Positions 1-7,252 of a DNA stretch of 14,695 nucleotides are shown here, piece after piece. The notes beneath the pieces were generated by a model. The model ran no database searches. It had not been told where the DNA came from and saw nothing but the letters and a program-made list of their open reading frames with translations. A program made the translations under genes and the position numbers. The stretch's first letter is position 1. The number at the start of each line of letters is the position of its first letter. The DNA is from Candidatus Levyibacteriota bacterium (lineage in GTDB: Bacteria; Patescibacteriota; Microgenomatia; Levybacterales; UBA12049): NCBI GenBank assembly GCA_016184205.1, contig JACPDD010000028.1:1-14695 (forward strand), read 5' to 3'.

Positions 1-177
1 AAGATTCACTTTTGCCTGGCCGATTTTGCCTACGTGTTTATCTACCAGAAGATTTTTGCCTTTTTTAACTGCAATTCCCCACGAATCATATCCCCTGTAC
101 TCAAGAATCTTCAAGCCTTCAAGGGTTGTATCTGCGCCACTATTTTTTCTACCGATGTAAGCAAATATTCCGCACAT
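1..177 (-). CDS. glmS: Glucosamine-fructose-6-phosphate aminotransferase, N-terminal part (cut by window edge)
   Basis: GlmS makes glucosamine-6-phosphate from fructose-6-phosphate and glutamine in the cytoplasm, the first committed step to UDP-GlcNAc. Only the first 59 codons are present; the rest lies beyond the left edge. The protein starts MCGIFAYIG, so after removal of Met the catalytic N-terminal cysteine of a class II glutamine amidotransferase is exposed. It continues with LEGLKILEYRGYDSWGIAV, close to the family signature LEYRGYDSAGIAV. The start is fixed because Cys must be residue 2. The ATG lies 1 bp after the stop of the HAD gene, so it is probably the last known member of the murF-to-glmS operon. 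The remaining glutaminase residues and the SIS isomerase domains cannot be checked here. Other class II amidotransferases (PurF, AsnB) also start MCG, but the EYRGYDS motif favours GlmS. Confidence 0.93.
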   Translation of the reverse strand, partial: MCGIFAYIGRKNSGADTTLEGLKILEYRGYDSWGIAVKKGKNLLVDKHVGKIGQAKVNL

Positions 178-178
178 A

Positions 179-646
179 TTATGAATTTATAATCGGGGTG
201 ACTTCAGAGAGGTTTCCAATGATTGCGTCCGGCTCAAAGCCTGTTATGTTTTCCTGATTTGCGGCAAACGGTCCTCTTTTAATCCATATGGTAAAAACAT
301 CTCCGTTTAAATCCTTCGCCAATTTCAAAACCTCAAGTTTGTCGTCAACAAAAAAAACACTTCTATCTTTATATTTTTCTATAACACTTCCGATGTTGTA
401 ATCTTTCAGCGCAAATATATGGACGTTCTCTTCCCCAAAATGACTATCAATTAATGTTTGTTTAAGTTTTTCTTTTTGAAATACATCTTCTCCCTGAGAA
501 AAAATTCCAATCTCCGCAACTTGCGAAAGATCTTTTAAAACATCTTCAACTTCATTATAAAGCTTATATGTCTTCAGCTGACTGTCTTTAAAAAGGTCTG
601 TGTCAAAAAGGGTATAGTCAATGTCAAAAAGAACTATTTTTTTCAT
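179..646 (-). CDS. HAD-superfamily hydrolase, small, substrate unknown
   Basis: This 155-aa protein has the four motifs of the haloacid dehalogenase phosphatase fold. Motif I is FDIDYT (nucleophile Asp8, acid/base Asp10), the motif II Ser is in IFSQG (about residue 50), a candidate motif III Lys is Lys81, and motif IV is FFVDDK (Asp101-Asp102). There is little room for a cap domain. I chose the ATG giving MKKIVLFDID because motif I sits at the N-terminus in this family; the open frame runs 31 codons further upstream, but that part overlaps the preceding gene. It lies 7 bp after the GlmU-like gene and 1 bp before glmS. A role in sugar-phosphate metabolism is suggested only by position, and the substrate cannot be read from the sequence. 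There is no Shine-Dalgarno upstream, so translation is probably coupled. Confidence 0.85.
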   Translation of the reverse strand: MKKIVLFDIDYTLFDTDLFKDSQLKTYKLYNEVEDVLKDLSQVAEIGIFSQGEDVFQKEKLKQTLIDSHFGEENVHIFALKDYNIGSVIEKYKDRSVFFVDDKLEVLKLAKDLNGDVFTIWIKRGPFAANQENITGFEPDAIIGNLSEVTPIINS

Positions 647-653
647 AATCTTT

Positions 654-1910
654 TTAATTTTTTTCGACAATTTCCGCAAATTTTGTGTAGAATTTGGAGT
701 CATCGGGTACATTTTTAAAAACGCTTGTTGACGGCCCAATCACTGCATTATTTCCTATTACAACTCCGGGCATTGTAGAAACCCTTATTCCAATCTTGAC
801 TCCGTTTCCCACAATCGTCCCAAGTCTTGTGAGCCTTGTATCCACTTTTTCACCTTTTACCAAGACTTCTATATTCCCCCTATCTATTTTTTTATTTGCG
901 GTAGTGAAACCTGAGCCAATTTTGCAATTTCTCCCAATAATTGAGTCTCCAACAAATCCGGAATGAATCATTGCCCCCTCCATTAATATGCTGTTTCTGA
1001 CTTCCGCAAATGCGCCTATTGATACATTTTCCTCAAGATCGGCCCCATTTCTTACCAAAGCGTTTGTTCCAATTTTTACCCCTTTGCCAATATAAGAAGG
1101 GCCTTTTATTTTTGCTCCTTCCATAATTTCCGCACCCATCTCCACAATAACATCACTATCAATTTCTGCGTTTTCTGATACTTTTGCCCCTTTGTCCACT
1201 CTTCCTTTCATATTTTTCATAAGCATATCTTTAAGCGCCAGCAAGTCCCACGGATACTTAAGAGTGCCTATGTCATTTGCAGTAACTACAACATCTAAGG
1301 CATTTTCCTTAGCATATTCGACCAATACTTTTTCCTCGAGGTTAAATTCGTACACCTTAGCCTTTTTAACTACTCCTATGATTTCTTTTGGCAATAAGAA
1401 TGCACTCACAAGCCCTAATCTAGAAGGCTCCTCGCCTTTTTTTGGCTTTTCTATTATGCGGACGAGTTTTCCATCTTTTATCTCAACAACTCCATAGTCC
1501 CATGGATTTTCTCTTTCCTTAACAAGGACTACGCCCTTTGACTTACTTTTCTTACTCGATATCAATTCCCTAGTCAGTTCCTTGCAGTTAACATGGTTTC
1601 CCCCAATGAGAATAAAATTTCCTGTGAGGAATTTTTCGGCGTTTAGAAGAACTTCTCCCATACCTAGAGCTTCTTTTTGCTCAATGTATCTTATTGATAT
1701 TCCAAGTTTTGACCCATTGCCAAAGTAACTCTTTATTATGCCATCTTCGCTAACTCGAATAATTACATCTTTAATCCCCGCTTCTTTTAAACCTTCAAGT
1801 GTGTACTCAAGGATTGGTTTGCCCATGATTTTGACCATGGTTTTGTGCCCCAATTGCGAGTAAGGATAAAATCTGCTTGAATAACCGCCTGCTAAGACTA
1901 CCGCTTGCAT
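654..1910 (-). CDS. GlmU-like sugar-1-phosphate nucleotidyltransferase with left-handed beta-helix domain
   Basis: The 418-aa protein has a nucleotidyltransferase domain (about 1-230) followed by a hexapeptide-repeat left-handed beta helix (about 240-400). This is the layout of the archaeal-type bifunctional GlmU that makes GlcN-1-P into UDP-GlcNAc. Seen directly: the N-terminal signature LAGGYSSRFYP (6-16, canonical GGxGTRxxP), Lys23, GKPILEY (30-36), EKP (154-156), and many I/V-G-x-x hexads including VGDSIIGRNCKIGSGF and VIGNNAVIGPSTSV. Neighbours murA and glmS support a role in UDP-GlcNAc supply. Oddity: the metal-binding Asp expected in the central 'NGD' strand end appears as Asn (GGN, 103-105), so nucleotidyl transfer may be altered. 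It could instead be another sugar nucleotidyltransferase or a mannose-1-phosphate guanylyltransferase-like protein. The start is supported by an SD motif 6 nt upstream. Confidence 0.82.
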   Translation of the reverse strand: MQAVVLAGGYSSRFYPYSQLGHKTMVKIMGKPILEYTLEGLKEAGIKDVIIRVSEDGIIKSYFGNGSKLGISIRYIEQKEALGMGEVLLNAEKFLTGNFILIGGNHVNCKELTRELISSKKSKSKGVVLVKERENPWDYGVVEIKDGKLVRIIEKPKKGEEPSRLGLVSAFLLPKEIIGVVKKAKVYEFNLEEKVLVEYAKENALDVVVTANDIGTLKYPWDLLALKDMLMKNMKGRVDKGAKVSENAEIDSDVIVEMGAEIMEGAKIKGPSYIGKGVKIGTNALVRNGADLEENVSIGAFAEVRNSILMEGAMIHSGFVGDSIIGRNCKIGSGFTTANKKIDRGNIEVLVKGEKVDTRLTRLGTIVGNGVKIGIRVSTMPGVVIGNNAVIGPSTSVFKNVPDDSKFYTKFAEIVEKN

Positions 1911-1913
1911 AAA

Positions 1914-3242
1914 TTACTCCTTAATCCTTTTTATATTTGCGCCCAAACTCCTAAGTCTTTTCTCAAAATTTTCGTATCCCCTGTCTAAGTGCTCTACTCC
2001 AAAGACTACGCTCTGAAGAGGCGCAGATAAAGCTGCAAGAACCAGCGTTGCGCCCGCCCTTAGGTCTGATATTTCAACAACCGCATTATGAATCTTAATG
2101 GGCCCTGTGATTTGTATCGCGTGGCTATACTCAGATTTGTTATCGTTTAAATTAAAATTATAAACTTCCTTAGGGTTTTTAACCTGAGGATTAAAAAGCT
2201 CAATTTTCGCGCCCATTTTGTGAAGCTGGGAGACATAGTTGAATCTATTCTCATAAACAGTTTCGTGAATTATGGATGTTCCGTTTGCTTTTGTCATAAG
2301 AACTGCCCATGGACCCTGCCAATCCGTCATAAAACCTGGATAAAAACGTGTTGCTACATCTGTTGCTGCAAGCTTACCTTTAAAGTAAAACCTCAAATCT
2401 TTCCCTTTTTCCTCATACCCTCCGTTTGCTTTCTTAAATTTTTCCAAAAAGTGAAAAAGCCCTGCTTTGTTTACGTTTTTAACTGTTATATCTCCTTCTG
2501 TCATAAGCGCAGCTATGGCAAACGTAACTATTTCGTTCCTATCTGCCGCGATGGTAACTTTTGCTCCATGGAGCTTTCTAACTCCGTTAATTTCTATTGT
2601 TCTTTTTTTAATTCTTTTCACTTTTGCTCCCATTTGATTAAGAATTGCTATTAACTCGTCAACTTCAGGCTCCTCGGCCGCATTATCAAGAACTGTTTTT
2701 CCTTTGGAGAGAACTGCCGCCATAATAAGAGTCTCAGTTCCAGTATGAGTGTTTTTTGAAAAAGCATAATTTGTTCCCTTAAGCCCATTGTCTGCTTTTA
2801 TGTGGAAAAATCCGTCTTTGCTGTTGTACGTTGCATTTGCTCCCATTTTTTTAAGTCCCGCAATGATTCTGTCTATTGGCCTTGCTCCAATTCTGCAACC
2901 GCCGGGATTTGGAATAGTAGCTTTGTTAATGCGAGCAAGAAGAGGTGCAACAAACATTGCGGAAGTTCTTACCTCTGCTGCCACGTCAAGGGCGATTTTT
3001 TCCTTTTTAAACTCCTTCATCCTAATATGAGCTCTATGATCTTTTATTCTAACTTCGCCTCCAAGATCACGGACAATCTCAGCCATTACCTCAAAATCAG
3101 ATATACGGGGAATATTTTCAATAATAACCTTTTCGTCTGTTAGGCACGCTGCTACAACTACTTTAAGAGCCACATTCTTAGCTCCTGACACCGAAACTTC
3201 CCCCTTTAGTTTTTTCCCGCCTCTTATAACAAATTTATCCAT
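1914..3242 (-). CDS. murA: UDP-N-acetylglucosamine 1-carboxyvinyltransferase (MurA)
   Basis: MurA transfers enolpyruvate from PEP to UDP-GlcNAc, the first committed step of peptidoglycan precursor synthesis in the cytoplasm. The 442-aa length is close to the usual ~420. Seen: SGAKNVALK with Lys22-Asn23, VRTSA (Arg92), the catalytic loop NPGGCRIGARPID with Cys116, TDWQGPW (aligned to the PTD(M/L)Q motif), ENRFNYV, and DLRAGATLVLAAL near the C-terminus. Cys116 is the residue alkylated by fosfomycin in sensitive enzymes; Asp-type resistant enzymes differ here. The gene follows murC after a 20-bp gap made of heptamer repeats and ends 3 bp before the GlmU-like gene. No SD is visible. The paralogous EPSP synthase is ruled out by the Cys loop and the DLRAGA motif. 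Confidence 0.97.
   Translation of the reverse strand: MDKFVIRGGKKLKGEVSVSGAKNVALKVVVAACLTDEKVIIENIPRISDFEVMAEIVRDLGGEVRIKDHRAHIRMKEFKKEKIALDVAAEVRTSAMFVAPLLARINKATIPNPGGCRIGARPIDRIIAGLKKMGANATYNSKDGFFHIKADNGLKGTNYAFSKNTHTGTETLIMAAVLSKGKTVLDNAAEEPEVDELIAILNQMGAKVKRIKKRTIEINGVRKLHGAKVTIAADRNEIVTFAIAALMTEGDITVKNVNKAGLFHFLEKFKKANGGYEEKGKDLRFYFKGKLAATDVATRFYPGFMTDWQGPWAVLMTKANGTSIIHETVYENRFNYVSQLHKMGAKIELFNPQVKNPKEVYNFNLNDNKSEYSHAIQITGPIKIHNAVVEISDLRAGATLVLAALSAPLQSVVFGVEHLDRGYENFEKRLRSLGANIKRIKE
1917..1922 (-). promoter_or_regulatory. Shine-Dalgarno AAGGAG for the GlmU-like gene
   Basis: AAGGAG lies 6 nt before the ATG at 1910 and is formed by the last two sense codons of murA (Lys-Glu). It is the clearest Shine-Dalgarno I find in the window. 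The other internal starts (murA, murC, murE, HAD) lack one, so this gene may be translated more independently than its neighbours. Confidence 0.7.
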
Positions 3243-3243
3243 A

Positions 3244-3285
3244 CTAAATCAATTCACAATTTTCATTTTTCAATTTTCAATTCAG
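3244..3285. repeat. Degenerate heptamer array at the murC/murA junction
   Basis: Six consecutive 7-bp units stay in phase on the plus strand: CTAAATC, AATTCAC, AATTTTC, ATTTTTC, AATTTTC, AATTCAG. The array fills the 20-bp gap between murC and murA and also encodes the last codons and the TGA stop of murC. In murC direction the core unit reads GAAAATT. It has no hairpin potential of note. Confidence 0.75.
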
Positions 3286-4684
3286 ACCAGATTTTGTATA
3301 CATCTCCTGCGCCCATAGAAATAAGCACGCTACTCTTATCGTATTGCTTTTGAAGAACATATTCTACCACATCTGAAAGCTTTGGCAAAAAGACAACATT
3401 TCTGTGATCTTTAGCAACTGCCTGAGCTAGAAGTTCTGATGAAATTGAAGGATCAGGAGCTTCTCTCTGTGAAGCATAGATATTTGTAAGTATAACGGTA
3501 TTTGCGTTAATAAATGAGGTTTTAAATTCTTCGAACAAGAATTTTGTTCGAGAATAGGTGTGAGGCTGGAAAATGCAAACAATTCTCTCTTTAGGAAATA
3601 CTTTTTTAAACGCTTGCAGGGTTTTTTTGATCTCGGTTGGATGGTGTGCATAATCATCAAAGACAAGCGCCCCGCTTGGCAGTTTGCCTAAGTATTCTGA
3701 TCTTCTCTTGCTCCCCTTGTAACTTAAGATGCCTGCTTTTATCTTATCTATAGAAACACCAAGCTCCAAAGCCACCGCAATTGCTGCCAAAGCATTTGTG
3801 GCATTGTACTCCCCTACAACCCTCAAGCCAAACTCCCCAAGCTCTACTCCCCAAGCATTTACCCAAAAGAACATTCTTTCTCCTGATATACTGATTCTTT
3901 TGGCAAAATAGTCATTTTTCAAAGAAAGCCCGTATGTTACAACTTTACCAACGTGGCGCTCAAGTATTTTCTGAATCTGGGGATCATCTCCATTAACAAC
4001 AAGCAGGCCGTCAGAAGGCAAATTGTGGCTGAATTTAATAAATGCGCTTCTTACATCATCTGCCGACTCGTAAACATCCGGGTGGTCAAATTCAATATTT
4101 GTAAAAACCATGGTTTTAGGATGCTGCCACAGGAATTTTACCGTCTTGTCATACAAAGGGTCTGTAATATATTCATCGGCTTCAGCAACAAAGTGCTTGC
4201 CATGGCCAAAATGTCCCGGGCCCGAAAGGCTTGGAATATCGCCTGTCCCAACAACATAGGATGGGTCTTTCCCCGAATCTTTTAAAACTGTTGCAATCAT
4301 TGCGGTTGTAGTTGTTTTTCCGTGTGCTCCCGCAACTGAGATACCTTCAAATTCTCTGCCGAGCAAGGAACCTTTCATAAACTCTCCTACCGCTTGCCCC
4401 TGCATAATAACTTTTACTCCTTTTTTTCTGGCTTCTTTTACCTCAATATTCTGAGTTCCTCCGTTGGCACCGCTTGCAATAACTAAGTCAGGCTTTCCCA
4501 CATGTTCGGCATCAAACCCAATGTACGGAGTTATTCCCGCTCTTTTAAGAGGCCCGTAAGTTATAAATTCTTCTTCAACATCAGAGCCTGTAACTTTTAT
4601 CTTTGCCTCTTTTGCAATAACCGCAAGAGGCGCCATGCCAACGCCTTTTATCCCAACGAAATGAATGGACTTAACTTTTTTCAT
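3263..4684 (-). CDS. murC: UDP-N-acetylmuramate--L-alanine ligase (MurC)
   Basis: MurC is the ATP-dependent cytoplasmic ligase adding L-Ala to UDP-MurNAc. At 473 aa it has all three domains: an N-terminal Rossmann domain with HFVGIKGVGM (8-17) and GSD (33-35), the P-loop AGAHGKTTTT (118-127, Lys123), AEADEY (167-172), TNIEFDH (195-201), GEYNATNALAA (291-301), and a C-terminal domain with FDDYAHHPTEI (342-352) and FQPHTYSRT (372-380). The last two are characteristic of MurC/Mpl rather than MurD, E or F. The loop GEYN has Tyr where GxHN is usual. Mpl (peptide recycling) is the main alternative; de novo MurC fits better beside murE, murF and murA. The start overlaps the murE stop as ATGA, indicating translational coupling. 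The C-terminal residues ELKIEK are encoded by a heptamer repeat array, so the tail is probably not conserved. Confidence 0.93.
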   Translation of the reverse strand: MKKVKSIHFVGIKGVGMAPLAVIAKEAKIKVTGSDVEEEFITYGPLKRAGITPYIGFDAEHVGKPDLVIASGANGGTQNIEVKEARKKGVKVIMQGQAVGEFMKGSLLGREFEGISVAGAHGKTTTTAMIATVLKDSGKDPSYVVGTGDIPSLSGPGHFGHGKHFVAEADEYITDPLYDKTVKFLWQHPKTMVFTNIEFDHPDVYESADDVRSAFIKFSHNLPSDGLLVVNGDDPQIQKILERHVGKVVTYGLSLKNDYFAKRISISGERMFFWVNAWGVELGEFGLRVVGEYNATNALAAIAVALELGVSIDKIKAGILSYKGSKRRSEYLGKLPSGALVFDDYAHHPTEIKKTLQAFKKVFPKERIVCIFQPHTYSRTKFLFEEFKTSFINANTVILTNIYASQREAPDPSISSELLAQAVAKDHRNVVFLPKLSDVVEYVLQKQYDKSSVLISMGAGDVYKIWSELKIEK

Positions 4685-5868
4685 AATTTTTTAAGAGCCT
4701 TTTCTACCGCTTCGTATTCGTCCCAAAACTCTTCGCCATTACCAAAATTCATTGATTTTTCATGACTTTTGCCAGTCAGAACAACTAAATCGTCTTTTTT
4801 TGCCATTTTAATTGCCCGCCCAATTGCATCCTGTCTATCCGCAATTCTAATAACGCTTTTATTTTTAATCCCTTTTTCAATGTCATCCATAATTTCGCCT
4901 ACGCTTTCCCCACGGGGATCTTCGCTTGTCAAAATAATAACATCCGAAAACTTGTCAGAAGCCTTACCCATAAGAGGTCTTTTTGCTGTGTCTCTTTTGC
5001 CCGCACTTCCAAAAACATGAATTATTCTTCCTTTGGTTTCTTTTCTTGCCGATTGCAACAGTTTTACAAAAGCATTTGGAGTATGCGCAAAATCAATCAT
5101 AACTATAAAATCATCATCATGCACAATTTCCTGTCTTCCTTTTGGAAGTTCAAAACTGTTAACTGCTTTTACAATAGTCTCCTTGGGAATTCCAAGAGAT
5201 TTACAAATGGCAGCTGCTGCCAACACGTTATAGTTATTAAACTGCCCAAAAAAAATTTTATCAAAAGAGAAATCCCTCATTGAAACATTAGCTTCTTGCG
5301 AATTTCCATAAGTAATAAGCTGGGCGGATACTTTGTCTTTTGAAATTATCTTGAAAGAATCGTCATCATAATTTGTAACTGCTATTTTTGCTTTTTTAAG
5401 AAGCTTCAACTTTGTCAAAACATAGTTTTTGTAAGTTTTGTGGTAATCCAAATGTTCATCTGTAACATTTGTCAAAACAGCAGCTTCAAAATTAATTCCC
5501 CAAATTCTGTGCTGGTCTAAAGCATGGGACGTAACCTCCAAAACTACATATTTCTTTCCTGTCCTATTTAGGGGCCCGTCAGGGTTTGAGATTTGTTTTA
5601 GAAGTCTTTGCAATTTCCAGGAAGACGGAGTTGTAACGTGGAAGCCTGTATCGTAAGTTTTCCCGTTAATCAAAGCTTCAATTGAAGAAATAGCAGATAC
5701 ATTTTTTCCTGCAGTTTTTAAAATATGATAGATAAGGCTAGCGGTTGTTGTTTTGCCATCCGTTCCCGTAACTCCTATAACTGTAAGCTTTCTTGATGGA
5801 AATAAGTAGTAAATATTTGCCCAAGTTGCGTTTAAAAGATGATAAATATTTTTAGTTTTTTGCCACAT
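4681..5868 (-). CDS. murE: MurE-type ligase lacking the N-terminal UDP-binding domain
   Basis: MurE adds the third amino acid (meso-DAP or L-Lys) to UDP-MurNAc-L-Ala-D-Glu. This 395-aa protein has the central ATPase domain: P-loop GVTGTDGKTTT (32-42), EVTSHALDQH (111-120), TDEHLDYH (136-143) and Lys153, the likely carbamylated lysine in YxxxK. The C-terminal domain has GRQE (244-247), DFAHTPNA, GSAGKRDTAKRPLMG (287-301) and GKSHE (366-370). Only about 30 residues precede the P-loop, against roughly 100 in canonical MurE (~490 aa), so the uridine-binding first domain is missing. No in-frame extension is possible because murF ends 2 bp upstream. The amino-acid specificity motif, DNPR in DAP enzymes, reads EDPR (316-319). 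It overlaps murC by 4 bp. Identity as MurE is strong; the third amino acid is uncertain. Confidence 0.9.
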   Translation of the reverse strand: MWQKTKNIYHLLNATWANIYYLFPSRKLTVIGVTGTDGKTTTASLIYHILKTAGKNVSAISSIEALINGKTYDTGFHVTTPSSWKLQRLLKQISNPDGPLNRTGKKYVVLEVTSHALDQHRIWGINFEAAVLTNVTDEHLDYHKTYKNYVLTKLKLLKKAKIAVTNYDDDSFKIISKDKVSAQLITYGNSQEANVSMRDFSFDKIFFGQFNNYNVLAAAAICKSLGIPKETIVKAVNSFELPKGRQEIVHDDDFIVMIDFAHTPNAFVKLLQSARKETKGRIIHVFGSAGKRDTAKRPLMGKASDKFSDVIILTSEDPRGESVGEIMDDIEKGIKNKSVIRIADRQDAIGRAIKMAKKDDLVVLTGKSHEKSMNFGNGEEFWDEYEAVEKALKKL

Positions 5869-5870
5869 AG

Positions 5871-7193
5871 CTAGGGAGTTTCTGACCTTTTTTTGTCCCA
5901 GAACTCTCCACGACGACAGAGTTTTTCTTTATCCCTTGAATTTGCAAGAAGTATTTCAACTACACGCTCGAGAAATAATGTATTTTGTGAGCCTTTGACC
6001 AAAATTACATCTTTTTCTTTGATATTGCCCAGGATTTCTTCTTTGGCTTGCGTGAATGTTTCAAAACATATGAAATCGAATTTAGATTTTTTAAGAACCG
6101 GTGCCACATATTTGACCATTTGGGGACCAATCAAAACTGCAAAGTCACAAGTTTCTATAATTTTCCTAGCTACAATCTTATGGATTTTTTGGGAAACTAA
6201 ACCTAACTCCCTCATATCTGCTAAAATTGCCACTTTTCTTCTTTTTCCGCTTACTTTTTTAAGCAAGGAAAGGATATCCAGAATTGGAGGTAAAGTCGCG
6301 TTGTTATAAGAAGAGTCGATAATTGTAGTGTTTTTTATGCCGTCAAATACGGAAAGTCTTCCGGGCGGAAGCTTAAAGTTCCTCTTAAGATTTAAAATTG
6401 CATCTTCAATTGGAATTCCAAGATACAGAGCAATAGACAAAGCCATTAAAAATGAGCGAGCGTAGTGCACAGGAAGCATTTGGTCAATTTCAAATTTATA
6501 CGTTTCACCCAAATGATTTGCGCTAAAGCTAAATTTAGCAAGAGTTACCTTAAGTTCGCTGGCGTAAAAGTCCGACGTTCCTTTCTCTATAGAAACAGTG
6601 GACTTGCGAGCTTGCAGTTGCAAAGATTCTTCTTCAATAATAGGGTCATCTATATTCACAGCTGCAAATCCGTCTCCCGGAAGCGACTTTAAAAGAAGCA
6701 TTTCCTGTTCCATAGTTTCTTTTAGTATATCTTTTTCAGTTGAGGCAACAGATTCAAAGTAAACACTGTGTTCAAATGTTATGTTTGTAAGCGCTGCAAT
6801 TTGGGGCGTAACAATCTTTAGAAGATAGCTCATGTTGCTAGGCTCCTTCGGCCCGTCTATGCCCATTTCAGCAATATAAACATCATATTGTTTCCAATTG
6901 GTAAAAATTCCCAAAAAAGAAAGAGTTATTATTCTAATCCAGTCTAAGATTTCGTAGCTTCCTGGATCTATGCTTAATATGTCTAAAGGTATGCCGGTCG
7001 AGCTGTTTTTGCCCCTGCTTTGCTTAACTCTATATTTTGAAGACAGAACTGAGGCTAAGGCTGCACAGAGTGAGCTTTTTCCGCTTGCGCCTCCAACACC
7101 CACGATAATGGGGCTTATTTTCATAAGCTGAATTTTGGCGAGCAATCTAAGGTACGAAAGTATAAAAAATATCCCTGCCTTTCTCAAAGTCAT
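5871..7193 (-). CDS. murF: MurF-type ligase with short N-terminus
   Basis: MurF adds D-Ala-D-Ala to the UDP-MurNAc-tripeptide. The 440-aa protein has the P-loop GVGGASGKSS (32-41, Lys39; the usual GKT is GKS), NSSTGIPL (63-70), AEMGID (108-113), TNITFEH (136-142), then IDSSYNNATLPP and ADMRELGLVSQ, which match the MurF motifs (D)DSYNANP and GDMxELG, and VKGSQN near the end. The first ~25 residues are hydrophobic (FFILSYLRLLAKIQL) and could form an amphipathic or membrane-associated helix in place of the missing UDP-binding domain. The ATG is preceded at 6 nt by a perfect TATAAT, so it probably heads a leaderless operon murF-murE-murC-murA-glmU-like-HAD-glmS. A generic MurT-like Mur ligase is possible but less likely because of the DSYN and DMxELG motifs. 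Confidence 0.87.
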   Translation of the reverse strand: MTLRKAGIFFILSYLRLLAKIQLMKISPIIVGVGGASGKSSLCAALASVLSSKYRVKQSRGKNSSTGIPLDILSIDPGSYEILDWIRIITLSFLGIFTNWKQYDVYIAEMGIDGPKEPSNMSYLLKIVTPQIAALTNITFEHSVYFESVASTEKDILKETMEQEMLLLKSLPGDGFAAVNIDDPIIEEESLQLQARKSTVSIEKGTSDFYASELKVTLAKFSFSANHLGETYKFEIDQMLPVHYARSFLMALSIALYLGIPIEDAILNLKRNFKLPPGRLSVFDGIKNTTIIDSSYNNATLPPILDILSLLKKVSGKRRKVAILADMRELGLVSQKIHKIVARKIIETCDFAVLIGPQMVKYVAPVLKKSKFDFICFETFTQAKEEILGNIKEKDVILVKGSQNTLFLERVVEILLANSRDKEKLCRRGEFWDKKRSETP

Positions 7194-7199
7194 ATCTGT

Positions 7200-7229
7200 A
7201 TTATACCTTTTCTAGGCTTGCAAATCCAA
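7200..7229 (-). promoter_or_regulatory. Predicted promoter of the murF operon (leaderless type)
   Basis: On the minus strand a -35-like TTGGAT (7229-7224) is followed by an 18-nt spacer and a perfect -10 TATAAT (7205-7200). Six nucleotides (ACAGAT) separate it from the murF ATG, so the expected transcription start coincides with the start codon. It sits in the 59-bp divergent gap shared with the topoisomerase gene. Confidence 0.7.
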
Positions 7230-7252
7230 AAAAAACATGCCAGTCTTAACCT

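Noticed and set aside
694..966. Plus-strand frame opposite the GlmU-like gene, and similar plus-strand frames over murA, murC, murE, murF, ftsI and mraZ
   Set aside because: All are antisense shadows of conserved genes with recognisable motifs; none has its own promoter or family signature.
7199..7252. Promoter for topoisomerase IB on the plus strand
   Set aside because: A TATTAT (7199-7204) and a TTGCAA (7218-7223) exist, but neither has a partner at proper spacing; not strong enough to annotate.
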